From assembly GCF_020829625.1 (NCBI RefSeq), contig NZ_JAIVFX010000013.1:161541-225540 (forward strand): DNA of 64,000 nucleotides, written 5' to 3'. Within the stretch, counting starts at the first letter, position 1, and each line of letters opens with the position of its first letter. Shown here in pieces: positions 1-12,900 of this stretch. The notes under the pieces were generated by a model. The model was not told the origin of the DNA, ran no database searches, and saw only the letters and a program-made list of their open reading frames with translations. Both the position numbers and the translations under genes were made by a program. Origin of the DNA: Nostoc sp. XA010. GTDB taxonomy: Bacteria; Cyanobacteriota; Cyanobacteriia; Cyanobacteriales; Nostocaceae.

Positions 1-3000
1 GGTCTTGAGTGGAGTGCAGATAAGTTTTCTGGCTGAAAATTATCCGACTTTCTTTGTAATGAAAGCTGTGATTTTTGGTCAGTCTCTTTTTGTCCAAACT
101 TTGTGCTAAACGCGACTGGTATAGAAGCTTGAGCCATAATAATCTTATGCTCAAATGCTTCAGTTTCTGGAAAAGCAGCAACTTGGATAAAATCTTGAGC
201 GCGTAATGCTTCAAACCACTCATTTTTGATAATAAAAGGCTGACCTGGGCTGCGTCTATTATCATCTAAAAGTTTCAACAGCAGACCCCAAGTGATATCA
301 AAGTCTATTTTCGGCTGAGTAATTTCCCACACTAATAGGAAACCGCCAGGAGCTAATAAAGAGCGTACATGGTGGAGTGTTTGATCTATGTTCCGAGTTG
401 CGTGCAACACATTAGAGGCGATGATGATATCAAAGCTACACTTTTCAAATCCTTGCTCAGTTGGAGACTTGTCTATATCTAGTAATCGATATTCAACAAA
501 TGGATAGTCCTTAAATTTCTGTTGGGCTTTAGTCAGGAAGCCGCTACCAATATCAGTAAAAGTATAGTTGGTTTGTTTTGAAGGCAACACAGGTAGTAAT
601 GCTTGCGTAGACATACCAGTACCCGCGCCGATTTCCAGAACTCTCAGGTGAACCGATGATGACAATGACTTGACCACTTGTTCCAGGCTTGAGCGCAAGA
701 TAGAGTTGTAGTAATTTAGTAATGCCAATTCTGAATTTGAACCGTTGTTTTCTTCTTGATAAATCAGTTCATTGAAAAACTCTAAGGGTTCTTGTTCACC
801 AACAACAACGGCAGCTAAATTTTCACCACAACGCTGTACTAAATCTACTGTTAGAGATTTAGCAGCCATTCTTACTCTGACTTCTTTTAAAAGTTCATGA
901 ATCAAATCTTGTGAACATGGCACTAATCCAGTAAATAACCCCTCCTGTTGCTGTAGTTGTCCTTGCTCCATTAATATTTGCAACCATCTACACACTAATT
1001 GTTGATAACGAGGAGTTATATGGCATTGCGTTAACAAATTCTCTAAAGAATACTTTTCTTCGGCATTCTTAAAAGCCCCTAATTGCTTGAATGCAAAGTT
1101 GATGTAGGCTGTACATAAACGATCCAACCACTGTCTGTTCTCTTGATATGTTAACTCGTTGAGTTCTCCATCTCTAACACTTGCTTGATTCTGGCCTGCT
1201 TCTATGAGCGATGTCCACAATTGTGATGTTGTGGGTAAGGTTTGCAACTGCCCCCAAGCTGTTTTTTGTGGGGGGTCAATCCAATAACGTTGGCGCTCAA
1301 AGGGATAAGTTGGTAAGGGAAGACGATAATATTCCTCCTGACTATAGAATCCAAACCAATCTATATTGACTCCAGCCAGCCAGAGTTGACCTAATGTATT
1401 GAATAAAACACGAGTATCGGATTGCTTTTCTTGAGGATGACGTACCGAAGTCAACACCGTTTGTGCGGCTGCTTTCTCTGGATGCCTTTTAGCTAATGTA
1501 GTCAGTGTGTGTCCTGGCCCTACCTCTAGTAAGATTTGCTCTGGTGTTGCCAATAATTTCTCGACACCTTGGGCAAAAAGCACTGTGGAACGCAGATGTT
1601 GAGCGTAATAGTCAGGATTTGTGGCTTGTGTAACTGTAATCCATGTACCAGTCAGGTTGGAAATATAAGGAAGTTTTGGGGGATTTAAGGTAACTTGTTT
1701 TACTCGCTCTGCAAATGCGTTTAAGATTGGTTCCATCATTTGCGAATGGAAAGCATGAGAAGTATGCAGACGGCGACATTCAATCCCTTGAGTAGCTAGC
1801 TGATTTTGTAGTGCCTCTATTGCTGCTATAGAACCGGAAACCACGCACTGCAAGTGTTGATTAATCGCTGCAATAGAAAGTTCCGATCCTAATAGGGATT
1901 TTACTTTCTCTGCGGGCAGGGGAACAGAAAGCATTGCCCCACTAGGAAGTTGCTGCATTATCTGTCCGCGTGTTGCTACCAGAGATAAGGCATCTTCTAG
2001 AGAAAAAACACCTGCTAGAGTTGCTGCTACATACTCGCCAATACTATGACCGATCGCAGCTTGTGGCTCCACTCCCCATGACTGCCATAATTTAGCTAGG
2101 GCGTATTCAATTACAAAAATAGCGCTTTGAGCGATGGCTGTTTGTTGAAGTTGCTGCGATGCCTCATCAATCTTTTCGTCACTGGGGTAAAGAATATGAC
2201 GTAAATCTTGCCCTAGCAAGGGTTTAAGAACTTCTGAGCAATAATCAACTTGTTCTTTAAATACTGTCTCAGTTTCGTAAATTTCCCACGCCATATTGAC
2301 ATACTGAGAACCTTGACCAGGAAACATAAAGACAACAGACCGTTCTGTAATCTCTGTATAATTGGTAAAAACTTGTTGAGCTGCTAAACTACTGAGATTT
2401 TTGACAGCATCTTCTAAGTCTTGACAAATTAACATCCGTCGATGATTAAAACCCCGGCGACCACTATTGAGGGTATAAGCTACATCGCCTAAATTGAGTT
2501 CTGGATGCTCTTTTAAATGTGTGATTAAATTATTTGTCGCCTTCTCCAGTGCAGTTGCAGTCTTAGCAGAAAGTACCAAAAGTTGATAATTTCTCCCCTG
2601 CTCCCCTGCCCCCCTGCTCCCCTGCTCTAACAAAGGAGTTTCTTCCAAAATCACATGAGCATTCGTCCCCCCCATACCAAAGGAGCTAACCCCAGCACGG
2701 CGAGGGGTGTCATTTGTTTTCCATTCAGTCAGGGTTGTATTGACGTAAAAAGGACTGTTAGCAAAATCAATTTTGGGATTAGGTGTCTCGAAATGCAAAC
2801 TAGGAGGCAGCATTTGATGTTCCAGTGCTAATGCAGTCTTAATCAAACCTGTGACACCTGCTGCTGTATCCAAATGTCCAAAGTTGGTTTTTACTGAACC
2901 AATAGCGCAGAAGCCTTTTTTATCAGTACTTTGACTAAAAGCTTGAGTTAACGCTGCAATTTCAATCGGATCTCCTAAAGGTGTAGCTGTACCATGAGCT

Positions 3001-3962
3001 TCAATATAGGAAATTGTTTCGGCATCTACACCAGCTATAGCTTGAGCCTCGCTAATGACTGCTGCTTGACCACTGACACTGGGAGCAGTGTAGCCAACTT
3101 TCATTGCACCATCATTATTGATCGCCGAGCCTTTAATAATTGCATGGATGTGGTCGCGATCGCTTATTGCATCCTTTAATCTTTTCAATACCACAATACC
3201 TGCACCGCTACTGGCAACAGTTCCTTGTGCTTGAGCATCAAAAACACGGCAGTGTCCATCAGGAGAAAGAATCATTTCCTCTTGATACAAGTAACCTCTT
3301 TTTTGGGGAATGCTGATAGAAACTCCACCAGCTAAAGCCATATCACATTCACCATTTAATAGACTTTGACAAGCTAAATGAACAGCAACTAAAGAAGTGG
3401 AACAGGCAGTTTGCACATTCACTGCTGGTCCTGTCAAGTTGAGTTTATAAGCAACTCGTGACGGCAAAAAATCTTTATCGTTGGAAATTCCCAATTGGAG
3501 AAGGTTAAATGTCTCTAATAATTGATGATGAGGATAGAGATTATTGAGCAAATAACTATTTATCCCTACACCACCATAAACCCCGATTAAACCGTTGTAA
3601 GTTTGTGGGTCATAACCAGCTTTTTCTACAGCTTCCCAAGCTAATTCTAAGAATAGGCGTTGTTGTGGATCTATTAACTCAGCTTCTTTCGCACTATAAG
3701 TAAAGAAATCTGCATCAAACAATTCAATTTCTGATAAAGCAGCACTAGCTTTCACATAATTAGAATTACTCAGCAAATCTGGAGAAACACCAGATTTTAT
3801 CAATTCTTCATCTGTCAGCCAGGAGATAGATTCTACACCATCACGTAGGTTATGCCAAAAAGATTCAATATCTTTTGCTCCTGGAAACCGCCCGGCAGTA
3901 GCAATTATTGCTATCTCAGAATTGTTTAAATCATTATTGTTATTCACTGAATCTACTTTCAT
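1..3962 (-). CDS. Type I polyketide synthase, partial (KS-AT-cMT..., C-terminus beyond window)
   Basis: Third megasynthase gene of a minus-strand operon. Its ATG lies 3 nt after the stop of the upstream NRPS, with an AAGGT ribosome site just before it. I translated it by eye and saw no stop down to base 1, about 1320 codons. The KS spans about residues 10-430, with TACSTSL (catalytic Cys near 185), EAHGTATPLGD and KTNFGHLD. The AT (about 540-830) has GHSIGE and a HAFHS motif, which in this family indicates malonyl-CoA. A C-methyltransferase follows, with VLEIGAGTGMST near residue 1110. No KR, DH or ACP is seen before the edge; the ACP and any release domain must lie to the left. The KS presumably accepts the Phe-loaded intermediate from the NRPS. 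A C-rich low-complexity repeat lies in the KS-AT linker. Confidence 0.93.
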   Translation of the reverse strand, partial: MKVDSVNNNNDLNNSEIAIIATAGRFPGAKDIESFWHNLRDGVESISWLTDEELIKSGVSPDLLSNSNYVKASAALSEIELFDADFFTYSAKEAELIDPQQRLFLELAWEAVEKAGYDPQTYNGLIGVYGGVGINSYLLNNLYPHHQLLETFNLLQLGISNDKDFLPSRVAYKLNLTGPAVNVQTACSTSLVAVHLACQSLLNGECDMALAGGVSISIPQKRGYLYQEEMILSPDGHCRVFDAQAQGTVASSGAGIVVLKRLKDAISDRDHIHAIIKGSAINNDGAMKVGYTAPSVSGQAAVISEAQAIAGVDAETISYIEAHGTATPLGDPIEIAALTQAFSQSTDKKGFCAIGSVKTNFGHLDTAAGVTGLIKTALALEHQMLPPSLHFETPNPKIDFANSPFYVNTTLTEWKTNDTPRRAGVSSFGMGGTNAHVILEETPLLEQGSRGAGEQGRNYQLLVLSAKTATALEKATNNLITHLKEHPELNLGDVAYTLNSGRRGFNHRRMLICQDLEDAVKNLSSLAAQQVFTNYTEITERSVVFMFPGQGSQYVNMAWEIYETETVFKEQVDYCSEVLKPLLGQDLRHILYPSDEKIDEASQQLQQTAIAQSAIFVIEYALAKLWQSWGVEPQAAIGHSIGEYVAATLAGVFSLEDALSLVATRGQIMQQLPSGAMLSVPLPAEKVKSLLGSELSIAAINQHLQCVVSGSIAAIEALQNQLATQGIECRRLHTSHAFHSQMMEPILNAFAERVKQVTLNPPKLPYISNLTGTWITVTQATNPDYYAQHLRSTVLFAQGVEKLLATPEQILLEVGPGHTLTTLAKRHPEKAAAQTVLTSVRHPQEKQSDTRVLFNTLGQLWLAGVNIDWFGFYSQEEYYRLPLPTYPFERQRYWIDPPQKTAWGQLQTLPTTSQLWTSLIEAGQNQASVRDGELNELTYQENRQWLDRLCTAYINFAFKQLGAFKNAEEKYSLENLLTQCHITPRYQQLVCRWLQILMEQGQLQQQEGLFTGLVPCSQDLIHELLKEVRVRMAAKSLTVDLVQRCGENLAAVVVGEQEPLEFFNELIYQEENNGSNSELALLNYYNSILRSSLEQVVKSLSSSVHLRVLEIGAGTGMSTQALLPVLPSKQTNYTFTDIGSGFLTKAQQKFKDYPFVEYRLLDIDKSPTEQGFEKCSFDIIIASNVLHATRNIDQTLHHVRSLLAPGGFLLVWEITQPKIDFDITWGLLLKLLDDNRRSPGQPFIIKNEWFEALRAQDFIQVAAFPETEAFEHKIIMAQASIPVAFSTKFGQKETDQKSQLSLQRKSDNFQPENLSALHSR
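2595..2627. repeat. CCCCTGCT low-complexity repeat inside PKS linker
   Basis: Four near-copies of a CCCCTGCT unit. On the coding (minus) strand they read as a Gly/Gln/Arg-rich stretch (EQGSRGAGEQG) between the KS and AT domains. The same kind of sequence is common between genes in cyanobacteria and recurs near 59535-59600 here. The frame is preserved. Confidence 0.75.
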
Positions 3963-3965
3963 TTT

Positions 3966-6900
3966 TTACCTTTTTTTCTGAGAACGATGCTGTTGTCTAA
4001 GCTGTAATTGTTGGTTTCTTAAAGATTTACTATCACCATGAGGTTGAATACGAGAACTCTTTTCTATAAACGTATCTTCTTGATTTAATTTAGTATTTAA
4101 GTATTGGCTTAAAGTATGTATAGTTGAGTAATTAAACATATCAACTATTGACAATTGTAAACCAAATCTTTCTTGCAATTGCTGATTAATTTGTATTAGT
4201 AGTAACGAATGACCTCCTAGTTCAAAGAAATTATTGTAAATTCCTACCTTTTCTAGATCCAGTGCTTTTTGCCAAATGCCAGCAATGGTTTTTTCTACTT
4301 CTGTATTTGGTATTACATAATCTGATAGTTCCTGATGTAAATCTGGGTCAGGTAGAGCGCGACGGTCTACTTTGCCGTTAGGTGTCAGGGGTAAGGACTC
4401 CAGTATCACAAAAGCGGCTGGCACCATATACCCAGGCAGTTTATTGGAAAGGAACTGTCGTAGTTCGCTGGTTATGGGTGTACTTCGACTCCGCTCAGTA
4501 CAAGTCGCCTGTGAATGCGGTACTACGTAGGCGACTAAGCGTTTATTACCTGGAATTTCTTCACGGGCGATGACACAACATGTCTGTATATCACCATTTT
4601 GGCTCAGTATTGCTTCAACCTCGCCTAACTCAATGCGGAAACCGCGTATTTTTACTTGATTATCAATTCTTCTTAAGTATTCGATGTTGCCGTTTGGTAA
4701 GTAACGCGCCAAATCTCCAGTTTTATATAATTTACTCTTTCCTATCTCCTCAAACGGATTGGAGATGAATTTCTCTTGTGTCAACTCTGGGCGGTTGAGG
4801 TAGCCTCTGGCTAACCCCACACCACCGATGTGTAACTCTCCAGGCACACCAATCGGCACTGGTTGTAAATTTTCGTCTAAAATGTAGACTTGTGTATTGG
4901 CGATCGCTCTACCAATAGTTATTTTCTCGTCATCATTGAATTTTGCGTTGCCTGTGGCTAGAGTAGCTATCGTGGCACAGACAGTAGCTTCTGTTGGCCC
5001 GTAAGCGTTGAAGAAGTTTCTGCCAGCAGACCATTGCTTGATTAATTCAGCAGAACAGGCTTCTCCGGCTACAATTATTGTTTGCAGTGCCGGAAGTTCC
5101 GACTCAGGCATAACTGCTAACGCCGATGGTGGTAGCGTGATATGCGTAATAGAATAATCACGTAATAGCTTAATTAACGGCTTTCCTGGCAATAGAGAGT
5201 CTTTTGTTCCCAGGTAAAGTGTTGCACCTGACCCCAAAGCCATCACGACTTCCCAGATAGAAGCATCAAAACTGAAAGAGGCAAATTGAAGAATGTGACT
5301 ATCCCAAGTCAAGCCAAAAGTTTGAATCTGAGCTTGAGCTAAGTTGCATAATCCCTTATGCTCAACCATCACGCCTTTAGGTCTGCCTGTTGAACCGGAA
5401 GTATAAATTACATTAGCTAGATGAAAAGCTCTGGCTCCACTGACAGGATTACCTTGATTGTTTTGGGTAATTTGTGACCATACCTCATCTAAGCAGACAA
5501 GTTTCGCCCCAGAATTAGGCAATCTATCAATGAGTCGCTGCTGAGTTAACAGTAACGAAACTTGAGCATCTTCTAGCATGAAGCTCAAACGCTCAGTTGG
5601 GTAATCGGGGTCAAGCGGTACATACGCTCCACCCGCCTTGAGAATCCCTAATAGGGATACCACCATTTCTACCGAACGTTCTATACAAATGCCAACCAAC
5701 ACATCTGGTTTTACACCCAGAGTTTGCAGGTAATGCGCCAATTGATTCGCACGACAATTTAATTCCCGATACGTCAAATGCTCCTGCTCAAATACCACCG
5801 CTACTGCTTCAGGGATGCGCTCAACAAAGCTCTCAAACAACTGATGGATACACTTATCTTGGGGATAGTCTGCTTGAGTATTGTTCCATTCAACTAATAA
5901 CTGCTGTTGCTCATATTCTGTAAGCATTGGCAATTGGGAAATTTGTTGCTGTGGATTAGCCACAATACTTTCAAGCAAGGTTACAAAATGACCAGTCATT
6001 TGCTCAATGGTGCTGCCATCAAACAAATCAGTGTTATATTCCCACCACCCTACCAGTCCAGTAGTAGTGTTCTCTATTAATAAACCCAAATCAAACTTAG
6101 CAGTTGTCCCTTGTACTACTAATGGACTGACAGTCAACCCAGCAAGCTCTACTTGCTGCATGGGTGCATTCTGGAGGGAAAACGCCACTTGGAACAGTGG
6201 TGTGTGGCTAAGATCCCGTTCTGGCTGCAATACTTCCACCAGCATTTCAAAAGGCAAGTCCTGATGAGAGTATGCATCCATTGCCATTTCTCGAACGCGA
6301 CCAAGTAATTCGCTAAAGCTAGGATTGCCTGCCAAGTTGGTACGCATCACTAAAGTGTTGACAAAAAAGCCAATTAACCCTTCAATTTCACTGCGATCGC
6401 GATTTGCGATCGGTGCCCCTACCAAAATATCTGCTTGTCCTGTGTAGCGATAAAGTAGAGTATCATAAGCTGCCAACAGCGTCATAAAGAGGGTACAACC
6501 TTGCTCTTGGCTTAGTTTTACTAATTTATCGGTTAACTCAACTGACAGTGCAAACTCCTGATGTGCGCCAGCGAAAGTCTGCACAGCAGGTCTTGGTCGG
6601 TCTGTGGGAAGTGACAATAAAGCTGGTGCATCTTTTAGTTGCTGTTGCCAGTAACTCAGTTGGCTTTGGAGTACATTTCCTTGCAACCAGTTTCTCTGCC
6701 AAATTGCAAAATCTGCGTATTGAATCGGCAGTGGTGCTAAGGGTGAGAGCTGATTTTGACAATAAGCATCGTACAGTGCTGCTAGTTCTTGGATAAATAC
6801 ATCCATTGACCAGCCATCAGAGACAATATGGTGCATACATACTAACAATATGTATTCTGTCTCATTAAGCACTACTAATATTGCTCTGATTAATGCTTCA

Positions 6901-9900
6901 CTTGCCAAGTTAAAAGGTTGAATAGCTTGTTGTTGAGCTAATTGCTGTGCGGCTATTTCTTGTTCGCTTGTGGATAAATGCTTCCAGTCAACAACTGAGA
7001 CTGTCCAATTCGTTTGTGTATGAATGATTTGAGAAGGTTTTCCATCAACGACGACGAAATTGGTGCGTAACGCTTCGTGGCGATGAATAATTTCTTGTAA
7101 GCTTTGTTCTAAGGCAACTTGATTGAGAGTTCCGACTAGATGTAAAGTTACGGGTATGTTGTAGAAGGCACTGTTCGGCTTTAACTGGTCTAAAAACCAC
7201 AAACGCTGTTGAGCATAAGACAGTGGTAATTGTGCATCCTTTTCCCTTGGTAGGATGGGTGGGGAAGTTAGTTCTAAGTCCTGTTGCTGTAACTGCCCAA
7301 TGGATTGCGCCAATTCGGCTACTGTCGCTTTTGCAAACAACTCACGTAATGTTAGTTCTACTTTAAAGCTGGTGCGAATGCGTGAAAGTAGTTGGGTTGC
7401 TAGTAGTGAATGTCCCCCAAGTTCAAAAAAGTTATCATGAATGCCCACTTGCTCTAATTTCAGCACTTGCGCCCAAATTTGTGCCAGCATTTCTTCAATT
7501 GGGGTGCGTGGGGCAACAAATTTTTCTAGCAGTGTGCTGTCTAACTCCGGTTTTGGCAATGCGCGGCGGTCTACTTTGCCGTTAGATGTCAGGGGTAAGG
7601 AGTCCAGCAGTACAAAGGCTGATGGCACCATGTATTCGGGTAGCTTCTTTTGCAGGAAGCAGCGAACTTCACTGAGTAATAAACTCGAACTGCTCCAGGT
7701 CGGTTTTACAGAATTACTGACTAAACTGCTACCAGACTCCTGTCGTTGGTACTGGTTTATGGATGGTCGTCTGGCATAGATATTGTAGAGTCCACTATTT
7801 TCTAATACAGCATCCTGCTCTATAGTTAGGTCGTATCCATGTTCTCTTAGCAGGTCTGCAATTTCCTCCAACCTACCGTTAATGTTATGAACCTCTACAA
7901 CTATCTGCTGAATCTTTTGCCAATCTTTTTGTTGGATACCAGAAAGCACATCCCGCTCACTTTTCTCCACGTCGATTTTTAGCAAATCGATCTTCTCAAC
8001 GCCATGCTCATAAATTACATCAGAAATCGTTCTTAAGTGGCAGATGAATTGCTGACTCTGCAATTTTTCTGCTAGCAGTTCATCAATTGCCTGACTAGAT
8101 ACTCCTGTGTCATTTTCTCCAATATTTTGTTGTTTGAACAAAAAGGATTTAAGTACCTCTCGCTCTTGATCGGTATCTGCAAAGCGCCCGGAAATGACGG
8201 AAACTTGAGGATAATATGTAAAAATGTCACTCTTTGTCTCGCTGGAAAGACCAATATTAAATAGCTTTACATTTAAGCCATAGCCCTCAGTATTTAGGCG
8301 TAACAGATCAAAAACAGGTGGAATTGGCTCAAATGCGTAAATAGAAACATCTTTACATCTTTGACCTGCGAATAGTGCGAACAGGCCAATATTGGCACCC
8401 ACATCAAAGATACAATCTCCTTCATTGATGGTAATACCATGTTTTAAATAAGCCTGTTCCTCCCAAAGTTCTTTGTAGACGAATTCTGTTTCGTTTTTAT
8501 TCAAATGGGCAATCACCATGCCATTTGGCAACTCATAGAGTAACTCTTCATTCAGCAGACCTTTGTTTTTAAAACGAAGTAGTTGTAGAACTGGGAAGGC
8601 ATACTCTTGATCGGGGACAATATAAGCTACCAGACGCTTATTGCCAGGATCGTCTTCACGGACGATGACTACAGTTTCTCCCACAGCCTGGTGTTGTGTT
8701 AGCGCGGCCTCAATTTCTCCCAACTCTATGCGGAAGCCCCGCAGCTTAACTTGATTGTCGATACGCCCCAGGTACTCAATATTACCGTCACTTAAGTAGC
8801 GTGCAAGATCGCCAGTTTTGTAAAGCCGTGAATGCAGATCATCGCTAAATGGATTATGAATAAATTTCTCGTTGGTTAAGTCGGGGCGATTGAGGTAGCC
8901 TCGTGCTAACCCCGCACCACCGATGTGCAATTCTCCTGGTACACCAATCGGCACTGGTTGTAAGTGAGAATCTAAAATATAAATTTGTGTATTGGCGATC
9001 GCACGACCAATAGGCACTGTCCTAAGATTAGTATCTGGTTTGCATTGCCAATAAGTGACATCAATTGCCGCTTCTGTTGGCCCATAGAGATTGTGCAATT
9101 CACAGCCTAACCGAGCGAAAAAGCGTTCCTGGAGTTCTAAAGGCAGAGCTTCGCCACTACAGATAACTCGTTTTAAGCTACTACAATTTTTTACACTTTC
9201 TTCTTCTACGAAAGCCCGAAGCATAGAAGGTACAAAATGCAGTGTAGTCACCTGCTGTTCCTGGATTAGGTTGGCCAAGTAAGCACTATCTTTATGTCCA
9301 CCTGGTTTAGCCAAAACTGAACGCGCTCCAGCGATTAATGGCCAGAAGAACTCCCAAACTGAAACGTCGAAGCTAAAAGGAGTTTTCTGTAAAATGCAAT
9401 CTACTAATGTTAATTGATAAGCTTGTTGCATCCACAGCAGGCGATTGTAAATCCCCAAATGAGTGTTCATTGCTCCTTTGGGCTTTCCAGTCGAACCGGA
9501 AGTGTAAATTACATAAGCCAAGTTACTGTCTTGCACACCAGTAATTGGATTATCCTGACTTGACACAGAAATAGATTGCCAGTCAGTATCTAAACATACA
9601 ATTTGCGCTTGATGCTCAGGCAGCTTTTCAATAAGTTGTTGTTGTGTTAGCAGCACTCTCAATTGAGCATCTTCAAGCATAAAGCTCAAACGCTCTTGGG
9701 GATAGTCTGGGTCAAGTGGTACATAAGCACCACCCGCTTTAAGAATCCCCAACAGTCCGACAATCATTTCCAATGAGCGTTCTATATAAATCCCCACTAG
9801 CACATCTGCTTGTACGCCCAATGAGCGCAAGTAATGAGCTAACTGATTAGCTTTGACATTCAATTGGTGGTAAGTCAGTTGTTGATTTTCAAACACCACT

Positions 9901-12900
9901 GCTACAGCATCCGGTGTACACTCCACATGTTCCTCAAATAACTGATGGATACACTTATCTAGTGGATAATCAGCTTGAGTAGAGTTCCACTCAACAAGTA
10001 ACTGCTGCTGCTCAACTGCTGTCAGCAGTGGGAATTGCGAAATTCGCTCATTGGGGTTAGCAATAATACCTGCGAGCAATGTCACAAAATGACCCGTCAT
10101 TCGCTCAATGGTACTAGAATCAAATAAATCAGTGTTATACTCCCACAGCCCCACCAGTCCAGCAGCAGTGTTCTGCATTGATAAAGTCAAATCAAACCTG
10201 GAAGTTGTACCTTCTACTACCAGTGGACTAACGGTTAACCCAGTCAACTCCAATTGAGACATGGGAGCATTTTGGAGGACAAAGGCCACCTGAAACAGTG
10301 GTGTATGGCTTAGATCCCGTTCTGGCTGTAATGCTTCTACTAACATTTCAAAAGGCAAATCCTGATGAGAGTATGCATCCATTGCCATTTCCCGAACACG
10401 ACCCAGTAACTCACAGAAACTAGGATTGCCTGATAAGTTGGTACGCATGACTAAGGTATTGACAAAAAAGCCAATTAGTCCTTCTATTTCACTGTGATCG
10501 CGATTTGCGATCGGTGAACCAACCAAAATGTCTGCCACACCTGTGTAGCGGTAAAGTAGAGTATCATAAGCTGCCAACAGCGTCATGAACAAGGTAGCTC
10601 CTTGCTCTTGACTTAACTGTATTAACCCACGAGTTAGCTCCCTGGAAAGTGCAAACTGTTGATATGCCCCTACAAAACTCTGCACAGCAGGTCTTGGTCG
10701 GTCTGTGGGAAGCACTAATAAACCTGGTGCATCTGCCAGTTGTTCTTGCCAGTAACTCAATTGCCTTTGCAGTACATCCCCTTGCAACCACTGTCTTTGC
10801 CAAATTGCAAAATCTGCATACTGAATCGGTAATGGTGGTAAGGGTAAGGTTTGACCTTGAGAATAAGCATTGTACAGTGCTGCTAACTCCTGAACAAATA
10901 CACCCATTGACCAGCCATCACTGACAACATGATGCATACACACTAACAAGACGTGTTCTGTCTTATTAAGCACTACTAATGTCGCCCTAATTAATGCTCC
11001 AGTTGCTAGGTCAAAAGATTGAATAAGTTGTTTTTGCGCTAATTGCTGTGTGGCAATTTCTTGTTCAGTTGTGGATAAATGCTGATACTCAACAACTGAG
11101 AACGTCCAATTTGTTTGTGTTTGAATGATTTGAGAAGGTTTTCCATCAACTGTGATGAAGTTGGTGCGTAACGCTTCATGGCGATGAATAATTTCTCGCA
11201 AGCTTTGTTCTAAGGCTGCAACCTTGAGAGTTCCTTGAAGATGCAAAGCTGTAGGTATGTTGTAGATGGCGCTGTTCGGCTCGAACTGGTCTAAAAACCA
11301 CAAACGCTGTTGACCATAAGACAGTGGTAATTCTGCATCCCTTGCTCTTGGTAAGATGGGTAGGGAGGTTTTTTCTAAGCTTTGTTGCTGCAATTGCCCC
11401 ATCTCTTGTGCCAATTCGGCTAGTGTTGCTGCGGCAAACAGACTACGCAATGGTAGTTCTACTTTCAAGCTGGTGCGAATGCGTGAAACCAGTTGCGTTG
11501 CTAGTAGCGAATGTCCCCCAAGTTCAAAAAAGTTATCGTAAATGCTTACTTGCTCTACTTTCAGCACTTGTGCCCAAATTTGTGCCAGCATTTCTTCAAT
11601 TGGGGTGCGTGGGGCGACAAATTTTTCTAGCAGTGTGCTGTCTAACTCCGGTTTTGGCAGTGCGCGGCGGTCTATTTTGCCGTTAGATGTCAGGGGTAAG
11701 GATTCCAGCATCACAAAAGTGTTTGGCACCATATAGCTGGGGAGTTGGTTGGCTAGGAACTGACGTAGTTCTGCGGCTGTAGAAGATTGTTTCAGCTTCG
11801 GTACTACGTAAGCTACTAAACGTTTGTCGTCAAGTTCATCCTCTCGTATCACCACCACGCTTTCCCAAACAGCTGGGTGTTGCGCTAGTAGTGCCTCAAT
11901 TTCTCCCAACTCAATGCGGAAGCCGCGAATTTTGACTTGGTTATCGATGCGCCCTAAATACTCTAAATCGCCATTGGGCAAATACCGCGCCAAGTCTCCT
12001 GTTTTATATAATTTTGAATTGTCAAAAGGACTAGATATAAACCTCTGTGCTGTCAATTTGGGACGAGCGAGATAGCCACGCGCTACCCCAGCACCGCCAA
12101 CGTACATCTCGCCAGGAACCCCAATTGGCATCGGCTGTAAATATTCATCTAGCACATACACCTGTAAGTCAGGAATCGGACGACCAATTACACTTGCCGT
12201 GCCATTCAAATCAGCTTTGCTCAATGGACGATAAGTTACGTGTACAGTTGTTTCTGTAATCCCGTACATATTCACTAACTGTGGCAATTGGTCGCCGTGG
12301 CGTTCAAACCAAGGCTGTAAACTTTTGAGTTCTAGGGCTTCTCCACCGAAAATTACCAAGCGTAAGTTCAAATTGCCAGTAGTTGCTATTGACTGTTCGG
12401 CTTGAATCAACTGGCGGAAAGCTGAGGGTGTTTGATTGAGAATTGTGACTTTCTCTTGACATAACAATTCATAGAAAGACTCAGGCGATCGTGTCACTAA
12501 ATAAGGCACTACTACCAGTCGTCCACCATACAGTAAAGCTCCCCAAATTTCCCATACGGAAAAGTCGAATGCATAAGAGTGGAACAGTGTCCAGACATCA
12601 TCTTGATTGAAGTGATACCAAGAATTTGTCGCTGCAAACAGACGAACTACATTTGAATGGTTGACTAAAACGCCTTTGGGCTTACCTGTGGAACCAGAAG
12701 TGTAGATGACGTATGCTAGGTTATCGGGTGTGGGGGTGTAAGAAGGGTTTGACTCGCACTCTTGAGAAATTTTTTCCCAGTCGCTGTCTAAGCAGACGAC
12801 ACGCGCCTGATGTTTGGGAATAGACTCTACTAATTGCTGTTGGGTCAGCAGCACCGAAACTTGAGCATCTTCTAACATGAAGCTTAAACGCTCAGTCGGA

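Noticed and set aside
7441..7779. 112-codon open frame on the plus strand
   Set aside because: Lies entirely opposite the NRPS A2/T2 region; the antisense is repeated at the equivalent place in module 1 (11324-11736) and shows no domain.
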